Assembly: GCA_016219375.1 (NCBI GenBank)
Contig: JACRNC010000020.1
Span: forward strand, 62,001-126,000
Origin: Burkholderiales bacterium
GTDB lineage: Bacteria; Pseudomonadota; Gammaproteobacteria; Burkholderiales; Burkholderiaceae_C
DNA: 64,000 nucleotides
Direction of reading: 5' to 3'
Part shown: piece by piece, positions 9,421 through 19,051 of the stretch
Layout: each line of letters begins with the position of its first letter
Position numbering within the stretch: the stretch's first letter is position 1
The notes under the pieces: model-generated
Database searches by the model: none
The model's input: the letters and a program-made list of their open reading frames with translations, nothing else
What the model was told of the DNA's origin: nothing
Program-made: the position numbers and the translations under genes

Positions 9421-10899
9421 ATGAGCGCCCAACCCCAAGCCGCCACCGGCGCCGCAGCCGCCGAGGCCTCGCTGCTCGACCAGATCGTCGCTGACAGCCG
9501 CGTGGCCCGCTCCAGCACCGAGCACGAGCGCGCCAAGGACCTGATCGCCGAGCTCGTCTCCGAGGTGCTGCAGGGCACGGTCGTGATGTCGTCCAACCTG
9601 GGCGCCACGCTGGACGCCCGCATCGCCGACATCGACCAGCTCATCTCCGAGCAGCTCTCGGCCATCCTGCACGCACCCGAGTTCCAGAAGCTCGAAGGCT
9701 CGTGGCGCGGCCTGCACTACCTGTGCAAGCAGACCTCCACCGGCGCCATGCTCAAGATCAAGATGATGCAGGCGACCAAGAAGGAGCTGGTCAAGGACTT
9801 CAAGTCCGCGATCGACTTCGACCAGTCGGCCCTGTTCAAGAAGGTCTACGAGGAGGAGTTCGGCACCTTCGGCGGTGCGCCCTTCGCCACGCTGATCGGC
9901 GACTACGAGATCACCCGCCAGCCCGAGGACGTCTACTTCGTCGAGCAGATGTCGCACGTGGCGGCGGCCGCGCATGCGCCCTTCATCAGCGCCGCGTCAC
10001 CCGAGCTCTTCGGCCTGGATCACTACACCGACATCGGCAAGCCGCGCGACCTGGGCAAGGTGTTCGACACGGTGGACTATGCCAAGTGGAACAGCTACCG
10101 CCAGTCCGAGGACGCCCGCTACATCGGCCTGACGCTGCCCCGCTTCCTCGGCCGCCTGCCCTACAACCCCAAGGACGGCACCACGGTCGAGGGCTTCAAC
10201 TTCGTCGAGAACGTCGACGGCTCCGACCACGGCAAGTACCTGTGGGTCAACTCGGCCTATGCGATGGCGGCGCGGCTGACCAACGCCTTTGCCAACTACG
10301 GCTGGTGCGCGGCCATCCGCGGCGTGGAAGGCGGCGGCTTGGTCGAGGACCTGCCCACCCACACCTTCAAGACCGATGAGGGCGAGGTGGCGCTGAAGTG
10401 TCCCACCGAGGTCGCCATCACCGACCGCCGCGAGAAGGAGCTGTCGGACCTGGGCTTCATCCCGCTGGTGCACTGCAAGAACACCGACTACGCCGCCTTC
10501 TTCGGCGCGCAGTCCACGCAGAAGCCCAAGAAGTACGACACCGACGCGGCCAATGCCAACTCGGCCCTGTCGGCCCAGCTGCAGTACATGTTCGCCATCT
10601 GCCGCATCTCGCACTACATGAAGACGATGATGCGCGACAAGATCGGGAGCTTCACGTCGGCTCTCGAAGTGGAGCGGTACATCCACAACTGGCTGATGCG
10701 CTACGTGGTGGACGCGGACGACGCCTCGCAAGAGGTGCGTGCCATGCGTCCGCTGCGCGACGCGGCGGTCGAGGTGTCGGAGGTGCCGGGCCGCCCGGGC
10801 GTCTATCGGGCCGTGGCTTTCGTCAAGCCGCACTTCCAGCTCGATGAACTCTCGGTCTCGCTGCGCCTGGTGGCCGAGCTGCCCCAGGGCAAGTCCTGA
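9421..10899 (+). CDS. tssC: T6SS contractile sheath large subunit TssC (VipB)
   Basis: Large sheath subunit, the partner of TssB. Its C-terminal domain packs the sheath layer and carries contacts to the Hcp tube. Seen in 492 aa (family about 490-500): N-terminal LLDQIVADSRVARS; central EFQKLEGSWRGLHYL, a TssC hallmark; FNFVENVDGSDHGKYLWVNSAYAMAARL; and the C-terminal gp18-like region. It follows tssB directly and precedes hcp by 43 bp. No truncation or frameshift was seen. Confidence 0.97.
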   Translation: MSAQPQAATGAAAAEASLLDQIVADSRVARSSTEHERAKDLIAELVSEVLQGTVVMSSNLGATLDARIADIDQLISEQLSAILHAPEFQKLEGSWRGLHYLCKQTSTGAMLKIKMMQATKKELVKDFKSAIDFDQSALFKKVYEEEFGTFGGAPFATLIGDYEITRQPEDVYFVEQMSHVAAAAHAPFISAASPELFGLDHYTDIGKPRDLGKVFDTVDYAKWNSYRQSEDARYIGLTLPRFLGRLPYNPKDGTTVEGFNFVENVDGSDHGKYLWVNSAYAMAARLTNAFANYGWCAAIRGVEGGGLVEDLPTHTFKTDEGEVALKCPTEVAITDRREKELSDLGFIPLVHCKNTDYAAFFGAQSTQKPKKYDTDAANANSALSAQLQYMFAICRISHYMKTMMRDKIGSFTSALEVERYIHNWLMRYVVDADDASQEVRAMRPLRDAAVEVSEVPGRPGVYRAVAFVKPHFQLDELSVSLRLVAELPQGKS

Positions 10900-10942
10900 A
10901 AAGCCTGCAGTACATCAATAAGCCCTTCACGGAGGAAAGCAA

Positions 10943-11467
10943 GTGAAAGACATCTACGTCAAGTTCGGCAACCCGCTCAACGGCAAGAAGATCGAAGGCG
11001 AGTCGCGTGACATCAAGCACCCGCGCCCGTGGTTCGAGGTGTCTAGCTGGAACCACCTGATCCGCCAGCCGAAGTCGGCCACCGCCTCCACCGCCGGCGG
11101 CCACACCGCAGAGCGCTGCGAGCACGGCGAGATGATCCTGACCAAGGATCTGGACCTGGTGAGCCCTCAGCTGTGGGAGGCCTGCTCGGCGGGCACGCTG
11201 TACGAGGACGTGGAGATCCACTTCATGCGCGCCAACGGCACGACCGACCGCGTGCAGTACCTGACCATCAAGCTCAAGAAGGTCATCATCGGCTCGGTCA
11301 GCCCCAGCGTCTCCGGTGAAGGACTGCCCACCGAGACCTTCACGCTCAAGTACGCCGCCGTGCAGTGGGAGTACGTGCAGCAGACGATGGACGGCAAGTT
11401 CAAGGCCGGCACGCCCGCCATGTGGAGCCTGGCCAAGAACAACAACAGCTTCGACGCGCCGAACTGA
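10943..11467 (+). CDS. hcp: T6SS tube protein Hcp (TssD)
   Basis: Forms the stacked hexameric tube that is fired together with VgrG. Seen in 174 aa: start MKDIYVKFGNPLNGK; HGEMILTKDLDLVSPQLW; and a C-terminal beta region including GEGLPTETFTLKYAAVQWEY, typical of the Hcp1 family. A GGAGG ribosome-binding site lies a few bases before the ATG. The gene is followed 17 bp later by a strong intrinsic terminator, which would make it the most abundant product of the operon's front half. Confidence 0.96.
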   Translation: MKDIYVKFGNPLNGKKIEGESRDIKHPRPWFEVSSWNHLIRQPKSATASTAGGHTAERCEHGEMILTKDLDLVSPQLWEACSAGTLYEDVEIHFMRANGTTDRVQYLTIKLKKVIIGSVSPSVSGEGLPTETFTLKYAAVQWEYVQQTMDGKFKAGTPAMWSLAKNNNSFDAPN

Positions 11468-11484
11468 TCGCGCCGGCTGCTGTG

Positions 11485-11510
11485 AAGGGGCGGCGCGTCC
11501 GCCCCTTTTT
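11485..11510 (+). terminator. Intrinsic terminator after hcp
   Basis: Perfect 9-bp stem (arms 11485-11493 and 11499-11507) with a 5-base loop, running into five T residues. It lies between hcp and tssE, inside what is otherwise one T6SS operon, so it probably sets a step-down in transcription from hcp to tssEFG. Confidence 0.88.
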
Positions 11511-11536
11511 CATGCCGCGCACCGCCCCTTCCCGCC

Positions 11537-12052
11537 ATGCCGACGCCTTTCATGCCGACGCGCCCCATGCCGACCCGCTCCTCCCGCCGCGATCCCGGTC
11601 TGCGCATCAGGCCCTCCGTGTGGGACCGCCTGACCGGCGAGATGGACGAGGCCGCGCCGCTGGCCACCACCGTCAACCTGGACAAGCTCAAGGAATCGGT
11701 GGCCCGCGACGTGGAGGCACTGCTCAACTCGCGCAACGCGCTGGGCGAGACGGCCGAGCGCTCGGTGCTGGGCTTTGGCGTGCGCGACTTCGTCGGGCGC
11801 ATCCTCAGCCGGCCGGAGGACCGCCAGTACGTGGCCGATTGCCTGGCCCGCGCCATTTCGGCCCATGAAGCGCGGCTGCGCAATGTGCGCGTGGAGTTCC
11901 GCCCAGGTGGCACGTCGGTCAATGCGCTGACCTTCGCCATCCGCGCCGATCTGCTGGTGCATCCGGCGCACGAAGTGGTGAGCTTCGACGCCGTGCTGCA
12001 GCCCTCGCTGTCGCAGTTCGCGGTCAGCCGCGGCGGCCTGCACGCCGCCTGA
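11537..12052 (+). CDS. tssE: T6SS baseplate protein TssE (gp25-like)
   Basis: Small baseplate wedge protein similar to phage T4 gp25; starts sheath assembly. Seen in 171 aa: the gp25-like core with NSRNALGETAERSVLGFGV and the EFRPGG motif near the C-terminus. The N-terminal 25 or so residues are a repetitive Met/Pro/Thr stretch (MPTPFMPTRPMPTR), so later in-frame ATGs at 11552 or 11567 could be the real start. It lies 26 bp downstream of the hcp terminator and 16 bp upstream of tssF. Confidence 0.92.
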   Translation: MPTPFMPTRPMPTRSSRRDPGLRIRPSVWDRLTGEMDEAAPLATTVNLDKLKESVARDVEALLNSRNALGETAERSVLGFGVRDFVGRILSRPEDRQYVADCLARAISAHEARLRNVRVEFRPGGTSVNALTFAIRADLLVHPAHEVVSFDAVLQPSLSQFAVSRGGLHAA

Positions 12053-12068
12053 CGATCCGACCCGTCCC

Positions 12069-13910
12069 ATGCAGTCGCTGCTGCCCTATTTCGAGCGCGA
12101 GCTGGGCTTCCTGCGGCGCAACGCCCGGGAGTTCGCCGAGGCCCACCCCAAGGTGGCCGGGCGGCTGCTCATGTCCGGCGAGACGGTGGAGGACCCGCAC
12201 GTCGAGCGGATGATCGAGTCCTTTGCGCTGATCGCCTCGCGCATCCACAAGAAGCTCGACGACGACTACCCGCAGTTCACCGAAGCGCTGCTGGATGTTC
12301 TGTACCCGCACTACCTGCGGCCCTTCCCGTCGTGCTCCATCGCCCGCTTCGAGGCCGGCCCCGCGGCGGCGCAGCTCACGCGTGCCGTCAGCATCGAGCG
12401 CCACACCGCGCTGGCCACCCGGCCGGCCAAGGGCGTGGCCTGCAAGTTCCGCACGGCCTACCCGGTACATCTGGCGCCGGTGGCCATCGAGTCCCTGCGC
12501 TTCAGCGGCTCGCCGGCTGCGCCCGCGGGCTTTCGCCTGCCGGCCGACTGCAGCACCGCGCTGTCCTTCGATCTGCGGCTGACCTCGCCGCAGGCCGAGT
12601 GGAGCAAGCTGGGCCTGGCGCAGCTGCGCGTCTTCCTCGATGCCGATCCGGCCTTAGTGGCCGTGCTGCGCGACGCGCTGCTGCTGCGCGTGGCGGCCGC
12701 AGCCGTCGAGCCGGCGCAGAGCCATCGCTGGACGGCCGTGGCCGACCGCCCCCGTGCGGTGGGCTATGCCGATGACGAAGCGCTGATCGACTTCGATGCG
12801 CGCTCGCACCCGGCCTACCGGCTGCTAACCGAGTTCTTCGCCTTTCCGGCCAAGTTCGACTTCATCGACCTGCCGCTGGCGGCCTGGACGCGCAGCCTGC
12901 CGCCCGGCTGCCGCAGCGTGCGGGTGCACCTGCTGCTGTCCGGCCTGCGTGCCGACAGCGACGAGGCCCGGCTGCTGGAGGGCCTGAGCGCCGCCAACCT
13001 GCAGCTGGGCTGCACGCCGGTGGTCAACCTGTTCAAGCAGGTGGCCGACCCGATCCGCGTCACGCACCAGCAGGCCAGCTACCCGGTGGTGGCCGACAGC
13101 CGACGCGCCTGGGCCTACGACATCTACAGCGTCGACTCGGTGCAGCGCGTGCAGGCCGGCCCGCAGGGTGAGGTGGTGCAGCGCTTCGAGCCCTTCTACT
13201 CGCTGCGCCACGAGCAGCATGCGCGCGACGGCGGGCGCTTCTACCACCTGCGGCGCGACGACACGGTGGCCGAGACCAGCCCCGGCTGGGAGCACGAGAT
13301 CACCGTGGTCGACCTGGCCTTCGACCCGGCCACGCCGACGACCGACACGCTGTCCATCGAGCTGACCTGCAGCAACCGCGACCTGCCCTCGCAGCTGGCC
13401 TTCGGCCTGGCCGGCGGCGACCTGTTCAAGGAAGGCGGCAGCCCGGCCAGCAGCATCACGCTGCTGCGCCGGCCCACGCGCACCTGGCGCTTCGAGCGCG
13501 GCGGCGGCGCGCAGTGGCGGCTGATCTCGCACCTGTCGCTCAACCACCTGTCGCTGGCCGACCAGGGTGTGGAGGCGCTGCGCGAGACGCTGCGCCTGTA
13601 CGACCTGCCGCGCAGCCCGCTCAACGAGCAGCTCATCGACGCGCTGGTGGCCGTGGACCGCGAGGCGGCTACCGCCTGGCTGCCCGGACAGCCCTTCCCC
13701 TCGCTGATCCGCGGTCTGAAGGTGCGCATCACGGTGGACGACAGCCGCCTGCGCGGGGTCGGCCCTGCGCTGCTTGCCGGGCTGCTGGACCACTTCCTGG
13801 GGCTCTACGTCCACGCCAACAGCTTCGTGCAGACGGTGCTGGTGTCGCAGCGCACCGGCCGGGAGATCGTCACATGCCCGCCCAAGAGCGGATCCGTCCA
13901 GCTGCTGTGA
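12069..13910 (+). CDS. tssF: T6SS baseplate protein TssF (VasA)
   Basis: Wedge protein of the baseplate; two TssF copies pair with one TssG and contact TssK and TssE. Seen in 613 aa (family about 590-620): the signature start LLPYFERELGFLRRNAREFAEAHP shortened here to its first residues LLPYFERELGFLRR; the block DPHVERMIESFALIASR; and the C-terminal VLVSQRTGREI, all typical of TssF. Its 3' end overlaps the start of tssG by 37 bases. Confidence 0.96.
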   Translation: MQSLLPYFERELGFLRRNAREFAEAHPKVAGRLLMSGETVEDPHVERMIESFALIASRIHKKLDDDYPQFTEALLDVLYPHYLRPFPSCSIARFEAGPAAAQLTRAVSIERHTALATRPAKGVACKFRTAYPVHLAPVAIESLRFSGSPAAPAGFRLPADCSTALSFDLRLTSPQAEWSKLGLAQLRVFLDADPALVAVLRDALLLRVAAAAVEPAQSHRWTAVADRPRAVGYADDEALIDFDARSHPAYRLLTEFFAFPAKFDFIDLPLAAWTRSLPPGCRSVRVHLLLSGLRADSDEARLLEGLSAANLQLGCTPVVNLFKQVADPIRVTHQQASYPVVADSRRAWAYDIYSVDSVQRVQAGPQGEVVQRFEPFYSLRHEQHARDGGRFYHLRRDDTVAETSPGWEHEITVVDLAFDPATPTTDTLSIELTCSNRDLPSQLAFGLAGGDLFKEGGSPASSITLLRRPTRTWRFERGGGAQWRLISHLSLNHLSLADQGVEALRETLRLYDLPRSPLNEQLIDALVAVDREAATAWLPGQPFPSLIRGLKVRITVDDSRLRGVGPALLAGLLDHFLGLYVHANSFVQTVLVSQRTGREIVTCPPKSGSVQLL

Positions 13911-15310
13911 TCGAGCGGCTGCTGGAGCAGCCGCAGGCCTTCGGCTTCTTCCAGGCGCTGCGGCTGCTGGAGCGGCACAACGCGCAGGTGCCGGCGGGCC
14001 AGGCCATCGCGGTGCGCTTCCGCAATTCGCTGGCCGTGGGCTTTCCGGCGTCGGAAATCGAGGCCGTCGAGGCACTGCGGCGCGCGCCCAAGGCCGGAGG
14101 CCAGCCCGCCAGCTCACTGGCCCAGGCGGCACAACAGGCACAACCGGCATCAGCGACCTCGTCGGGCCCTGCACCGGCGAGCCGGGCCTGCCTGGCATCG
14201 CCCCCGGATGCCCGCCCACCGGCCGAGGAAGCCACCGCCCTGGCCGCCTCCACCGCGCCGCAAGCCCTGCCACCCCTGCCACCCCTGCCTGCCGCCGCCG
14301 ACGCGGCCGACAAGGCCGACACGCCGGCCTGGGACACGCTGCGCGTCACGCCGGCCTTCATGAGCCTGCTGGGCGTGCACGGTGCCCTGCCGCTGGCCTA
14401 CACCGAGAAGGTCGCCTCACGCGAGACCTACCAGCGCGACCGCGCCCCGCGCGCCTTCCTGGACATCTTCTTCGACCGTCTGTGCGTGCTGATGCACGAA
14501 GCCTGGAAGAAGTACCGCCCCGCGCTGCGCTACGAGGCCGACCCGCGCGATGAATTCACACCGCTGGTGCTGGCCCTGGCCGGGCTGGGCGGCCCGGCGC
14601 TGCGCGACCGGCTGGCCGATGCCGGCGGGGGCGTGCAAGACGAAAGCCTGGCCTACTACGCCGCAGCCCTGCGCCAGCGGCCGCCATCTGCCGACTGGAT
14701 GGGGCGCGTGGCCGCCGACTATTTCGGCGTGCCGATCCGTGTGGAGCCTTTCGTCGGCCGCTGGTACGCCATCCCGCCCGAGCACCGCGCCGTGCTGGGC
14801 GCCAGCGCCGGGCTGGGCACGCAGTCGGTCATCGGCGAGCGGGTCTACCAGCGCGATCTGGCCCTGCGCCTGCACATCGGCCCGCTGGCCGAGAGCGACT
14901 ACCAGCGCTTCCTGCCCGGCGGCTCCGCGTCTGCGGACCTGGGCCGGCTGCTCGGGCTGATGACGGGCGCCAGCTTCGAGTACGAGGTGCGCCTGTCGCT
15001 CCAGCCCGAGGCGGTGCAGCCGGCGCGTCTGGGCGGCAGCGGCCGGCTGGGCTGGGATGCCTTCGTGCTCAGCAGGCCGGCAGCCGCCGCGCGCAGCGAT
15101 GCGGGCTATGCCATCTCGCCGCTGGGCGAGCAGGGTGACCGGCAAGCGGGCCCGGCTGCCTCGGCGCAGGCAGCAAAGGAGCCCGCAGCAAAGGAGCCCG
15201 TCTGGCGCCCGACCGGAGCGGGTGCGCAGCAAGCCGATGCGGACCTCTTTGCGCCGCCCAAGGCCGCGCGCCCCGGCCATGCGGGCGGTGCCCGGCCGGC
15301 GCTGGTGTGA
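13874..15310 (+). CDS. tssG: T6SS baseplate protein TssG (VasB) with inserted low-complexity loop
   Basis: Baseplate wedge protein working with TssF. Seen in 478 aa: the family start VIERLLEQPQAFGFFQALRLLER; RFRNSLAVGFPASEIE; the core LLGVHGALPLAYTE; and RAPRAFLDIFFDR. Between the SEIE segment and WDTLRVTPAFMSLLG is an Ala/Pro-rich insert at about residues 70-150 where most TssG proteins have a short loop. A second Ala/Lys/Pro-rich tail follows about residue 415. Length therefore exceeds the usual 330-380 aa. ATG at 13874 puts the family's N-terminal block at residues 12-34 and lies inside the end of tssF, implying coupled translation. Confidence 0.94.
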   Translation: MPAQERIRPAAVIERLLEQPQAFGFFQALRLLERHNAQVPAGQAIAVRFRNSLAVGFPASEIEAVEALRRAPKAGGQPASSLAQAAQQAQPASATSSGPAPASRACLASPPDARPPAEEATALAASTAPQALPPLPPLPAAADAADKADTPAWDTLRVTPAFMSLLGVHGALPLAYTEKVASRETYQRDRAPRAFLDIFFDRLCVLMHEAWKKYRPALRYEADPRDEFTPLVLALAGLGGPALRDRLADAGGGVQDESLAYYAAALRQRPPSADWMGRVAADYFGVPIRVEPFVGRWYAIPPEHRAVLGASAGLGTQSVIGERVYQRDLALRLHIGPLAESDYQRFLPGGSASADLGRLLGLMTGASFEYEVRLSLQPEAVQPARLGGSGRLGWDAFVLSRPAAAARSDAGYAISPLGEQGDRQAGPAASAQAAKEPAAKEPVWRPTGAGAQQADADLFAPPKAARPGHAGGARPALV

Positions 15311-15580
15311 GGCCATGTGCAGCACGACGGCATGGCCGGCCGACTGGCGGGCCCAGCAGCCGCTACGCAACGCCTTGCAGCGTCCTTGCCGCGCCTCCGT
15401 CGCGCCTTGCACCGTCCCTCTACCGCCGCATGCGCCCGCCCGGCCCGGCTGCCGCGGCAGGGAACGAATGCCTGCAGCGATGGCCCGACACGGCGGCGAC
15501 CACGGGCAGCAGCAGGCCCAGGCCCGACGCGATCGCCTGGGCAGCACGACAAGACCCCAAGAACGACATCAGGAGGAACC

Positions 15581-16042
15581 ATGCTCGAACCGATCTGGCT
15601 GTCGGCGACCAGCGCGCAGCCGCTCGTGCTGGACAGCGCTCAGGCGCAGGCCGTCTGGCGCGCCTTGCAGCCGGCGGCAGAAATGCCGGCCGGCGGCCAT
15701 GACGCGGCAGCGCCCGCGCTGATCCGCGCCCGCGCCCAGCAGTTGCTGGACCTGGCGCTGCGCTGCAGCGACGCCGCTGGTACGGCCGCGGGCGACGCGC
15801 CCGCCTCCATCCACGACGACGCGCCGCAGCTGCGCTCGGCCATCCGCGCCTGGCAACTGCACCGCCGGGCCTGCGGTCTGCCGACCGGCGCCGCGCACAT
15901 CAGCGCCGCGGCCCGTCAGCACATCCGCCTGGCTCTGCGCGGCGGCTGGCCGGGCGCGCTGTCCGCCGCGACAGTGGCCCTGCCCGGCATCGCAACGATG
16001 GCCGACAGCCCCGGCGCAACGGACGCCGCCGCAGGCAGCTGA
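15581..16042 (+). CDS. Unrecognised 153-aa protein in the T6SS operon
   Basis: I do not recognise the family. The start is supported by a perfect AGGAGG ribosome-binding site at 15571-15576, four bases before the ATG. The protein is acidic to neutral, Ala-rich and mostly helical in appearance (QALLDLALRC-like and IRAWQLHRRACGL stretches), with no signal peptide or membrane segment. It is flanked by two gaps of about 270 bp between tssG and tssH, unlike the tight packing elsewhere, so it may be an insertion or have its own promoter. Candidate roles by position are T6SS adaptor or accessory protein; this is inference only. Confidence 0.6.
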   Translation: MLEPIWLSATSAQPLVLDSAQAQAVWRALQPAAEMPAGGHDAAAPALIRARAQQLLDLALRCSDAAGTAAGDAPASIHDDAPQLRSAIRAWQLHRRACGLPTGAAHISAAARQHIRLALRGGWPGALSAATVALPGIATMADSPGATDAAAGS

Positions 16043-16312
16043 TAGCCCGCGGAGCGAAGCCCCCGCAAGCCGCACGACCACCTTGCCGAGGCCTTCGCGC
16101 CCGGCCTGCATCGCACCAACCGGCCTGTGCCGGCCAGCGGCCGCGACCCAGCCCTCGCATGAGCCGTCCGCCCAGGCCGCGCTTTCGCCCAACGCCCGGC
16201 AGCACCCCAGGCGGCACCCAGCACCGCCAACCCGATCGCCAGTTACACGCCCGCCACATCGACACGCCCCCGCCACGCCGCTGGAGCTGTCGCCGCACCG
16301 CCGAGATCGCCC

Positions 16313-19051
16313 ATGAGCACCGCCCTGAAGACCCTCATCTCCAAGCTCAACGACACCACGCGTCGCGCCGCCGAGCGCGCAGCCAGCCTGTGCATGGCGC
16401 GCGGCCACCACGAGGTGGACGTAGAGCACCTGCTGCTCGCGCTGATCGAGCAGCCCAAGTCCGACTTCGCCGTGCTGTGCCGGCGCCATGAGGTGGCGCT
16501 GACCGAGCTGCAGCGTGACCTGGAGCGCGAGCTTGCGCGCTTCAAGGGCGGCAACACGCGCACGCCGGTGTTCTCGCCGCGGCTGCCCACGCTGCTGGAG
16601 CACGCGTGGCTGATCGCCTCGCTGGACAGCCACACCGCGCAGATCCGCAGCGCCCACCTGCTTCTGGCGCTGCTGACCGAGCCGGGCCTGGCGCAGATCG
16701 CGCAACGCGACTCGCGGCTCTTCGCCCGCTTCTCGGTCGATGAGCTCAAGCACCACCTGGACGAGGCCACGCAGGGCTCCGAAGAAGCGGCCGCCACGCC
16801 CGCCCGCAGCGCGGCTGCGGCAGAGGCGGATGCAGCGGACCCGGCCGCTCCATCGCGCACCCCGGCGCTGGACCAGTACACCACCAACCTCACGCAACGC
16901 GCCCGTAGCGGCGAGCTGGACCCGGTGATCGGCCGCGAGGCCGAGATCCGCCAGGCCATCGACATCCTGATGCGCCGCCGGCAGAACAACCCCATCCTCA
17001 CCGGCGAGGCCGGCGTGGGCAAGACCGCGGTGGTCGAGGGCCTGGCGCTGAAGATCGCCGCGGGCGACGTGCCGCCCCCGCTGCGCGGCGTGGAGCTGCA
17101 TGTGCTCGACATGGGCCTGCTGCAGGCCGGCGCGTCGGTCAAGGGCGAGTTCGAGAACCGGCTGAAGAACGTGATTGACGAGGTCAAGAAGAGCCCGCAT
17201 CCCATCGTGCTCTTCATCGACGAGGCCCACACGATGATCGGCGCCGGCGGCCAGGCCGGGCAGAACGACGCGGCCAACCTGCTCAAGCCCGCCCTGGCCC
17301 GAGGCGAGCTGCGCACCATCGCCGCCACCACCTGGGGCGAGTACAAGAAGTACTTCGAGAAGGACGCGGCCCTGGCCCGGCGCTTCCAGGTGGTCAAGGT
17401 GGAGGAGCCGGGCGAGGAGCTGGCCGCGGCCATGCTGCGCGGCATGGTGCCGCTGATGGAAAAGCACTTCAACGTGCGCATCCATGACGACGCCGTGACG
17501 GAAGCCGTGCGCCTGTCGGCCCGCTACATCAGCGGCCGCCAGCTGCCCGACAAGGCGGTCAGCGTGCTCGATACCGCCTGCGCCAAGGTCGCCCTGGGCC
17601 AGAGCACCGTACCGGCCGCGGTGGAAGACCGGCGCAAGCGCCTGGACCGCCTCGCCACCGAGGCCGCCGCGCTGGAGCGCGAGGCCGCAGTCGGCGCCGC
17701 GCATGGCGAGCGCCTGGCCGAGCTGCGCGCGGGGCAGCAGCAGATCACGGCGGAGATCGCCGCGCTGGAGCGCCGCTTCGAGGCCGAGAAGGCCCTGGTG
17801 GCCGAGATCATCCAGTTGCGCGAGGAGATCGACGCCCAGCGCGAAGCCGAGAAGGTGATCGACCGCGCGGCCGACACCGGCGAGCCGGCCAAACCTGCCG
17901 CGAAATCCAGCCGCCGCAAGCCAGCCAAGCCCGCCGCCACGCCCCAGCAGCAGGCGCTGCAGGCCAAGCTCGACGCCCTGGCCGCGCTGCAGGCGCAGGA
18001 CGGCGATGCCGGCGTCATGGTGCCCATGCAGGTCGATGGCCAGGTGGTGGCCGAGATCATCGCCGGCTGGACGGGCATCCCGCTGGGCAAGATGGTCAAG
18101 GACGAGATCCGCACCGTGCTCAACCTGCAGCCGCAACTGCAGGCCCGCGTCATCGGGCAGGACCATGCGCTGGCCGCGGTCGCCCAGCGCGTGCGCACCG
18201 CGCGGGCCAACCTGGAGGACCCTAACAAGCCGAAGGGCGTGTTCCTGTTCGTCGGCCCCAGCGGCGTGGGCAAGACCGAGACGGCGCTGGCCCTGGCCGA
18301 CATCCTCTACGGCGGCGAGAAGAAGCTCATCACCATCAACATGAGCGAGTACCAGGAGGCGCACACCGTGTCGGGCCTCAAGGGCTCGCCGCCCGGCTAC
18401 GTGGGCTATGGCGAAGGCGGCGTGCTGACCGAGGCCGTGCGCCGCCAGCCCTACAGCGTGGTGCTGCTCGACGAGGTCGAGAAGGCCCACCCCGACGTGC
18501 TGGAGATGTTCTTCCAGGTCTTCGACAAGGGCGTGATGGACGATGCCGAAGGCCGCGAGATCGACTTCCGCAACACGCTGATCATCCTCACGTCCAACGT
18601 CGCCTCCGGGCAGATCATGCAGGCCTGCCTCAACAAACCGGCCGAGGAGCTGCCCGGCGCCGACGAGCTGGCCGAGGCCATCCGTCCGGCCCTGTACAAG
18701 GCGTTCAAGCCGGCCTTCATCGGCCGCATGAAGGTGGTGCCCTACTACCCCGTGTCCGATGACACGCTGGAGCGCATCATCCGCTTGAAGCTCGACCGCA
18801 TCGCCGAGCGCGTGGCCGCGCAGCACAAGGCCCGCTTTAGCTATGACGACGCGCTGGTCGAGGCCGTGCTCGCCCGCTGCACCGAGGTCGACACTGGCGC
18901 CCGCGCGGTGGACCACATCCTGGGCGGCACGCTGCTGCCGCAGATGGCCGAAGCCGTGCTCACACACATGGCCGAGGGCAAGGCGATCGCGGGCATCACG
19001 GTCACCGCGGCCGACAGCGGCGACTTCGCCTACTCCGTGGAGGCCGCGTGA
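16313..19051 (+). CDS. tssH: T6SS AAA+ ATPase TssH (ClpV)
   Basis: Hexameric unfoldase that disassembles the contracted TssB/TssC sheath. Seen in 912 aa (family about 870-910): N-domain with paired Clp repeats (residues about 10-150); a first AAA+ module with Walker A GEAGVGKT and Walker B VLFIDEAH; a coiled middle domain; a second AAA+ module with Walker A GPSGVGKTET and Walker B VVLLDEVEK; and a D2 C-terminal domain. An Ala/Pro/Lys-rich insert lies in the region just before the second module (about residues 520-550). The gene overlaps vgrG by four bases (GTGA). The ClpV rather than ClpB assignment rests on locus context and the N-domain. Confidence 0.95.
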   Translation: MSTALKTLISKLNDTTRRAAERAASLCMARGHHEVDVEHLLLALIEQPKSDFAVLCRRHEVALTELQRDLERELARFKGGNTRTPVFSPRLPTLLEHAWLIASLDSHTAQIRSAHLLLALLTEPGLAQIAQRDSRLFARFSVDELKHHLDEATQGSEEAAATPARSAAAAEADAADPAAPSRTPALDQYTTNLTQRARSGELDPVIGREAEIRQAIDILMRRRQNNPILTGEAGVGKTAVVEGLALKIAAGDVPPPLRGVELHVLDMGLLQAGASVKGEFENRLKNVIDEVKKSPHPIVLFIDEAHTMIGAGGQAGQNDAANLLKPALARGELRTIAATTWGEYKKYFEKDAALARRFQVVKVEEPGEELAAAMLRGMVPLMEKHFNVRIHDDAVTEAVRLSARYISGRQLPDKAVSVLDTACAKVALGQSTVPAAVEDRRKRLDRLATEAAALEREAAVGAAHGERLAELRAGQQQITAEIAALERRFEAEKALVAEIIQLREEIDAQREAEKVIDRAADTGEPAKPAAKSSRRKPAKPAATPQQQALQAKLDALAALQAQDGDAGVMVPMQVDGQVVAEIIAGWTGIPLGKMVKDEIRTVLNLQPQLQARVIGQDHALAAVAQRVRTARANLEDPNKPKGVFLFVGPSGVGKTETALALADILYGGEKKLITINMSEYQEAHTVSGLKGSPPGYVGYGEGGVLTEAVRRQPYSVVLLDEVEKAHPDVLEMFFQVFDKGVMDDAEGREIDFRNTLIILTSNVASGQIMQACLNKPAEELPGADELAEAIRPALYKAFKPAFIGRMKVVPYYPVSDDTLERIIRLKLDRIAERVAAQHKARFSYDDALVEAVLARCTEVDTGARAVDHILGGTLLPQMAEAVLTHMAEGKAIAGITVTAADSGDFAYSVEAA

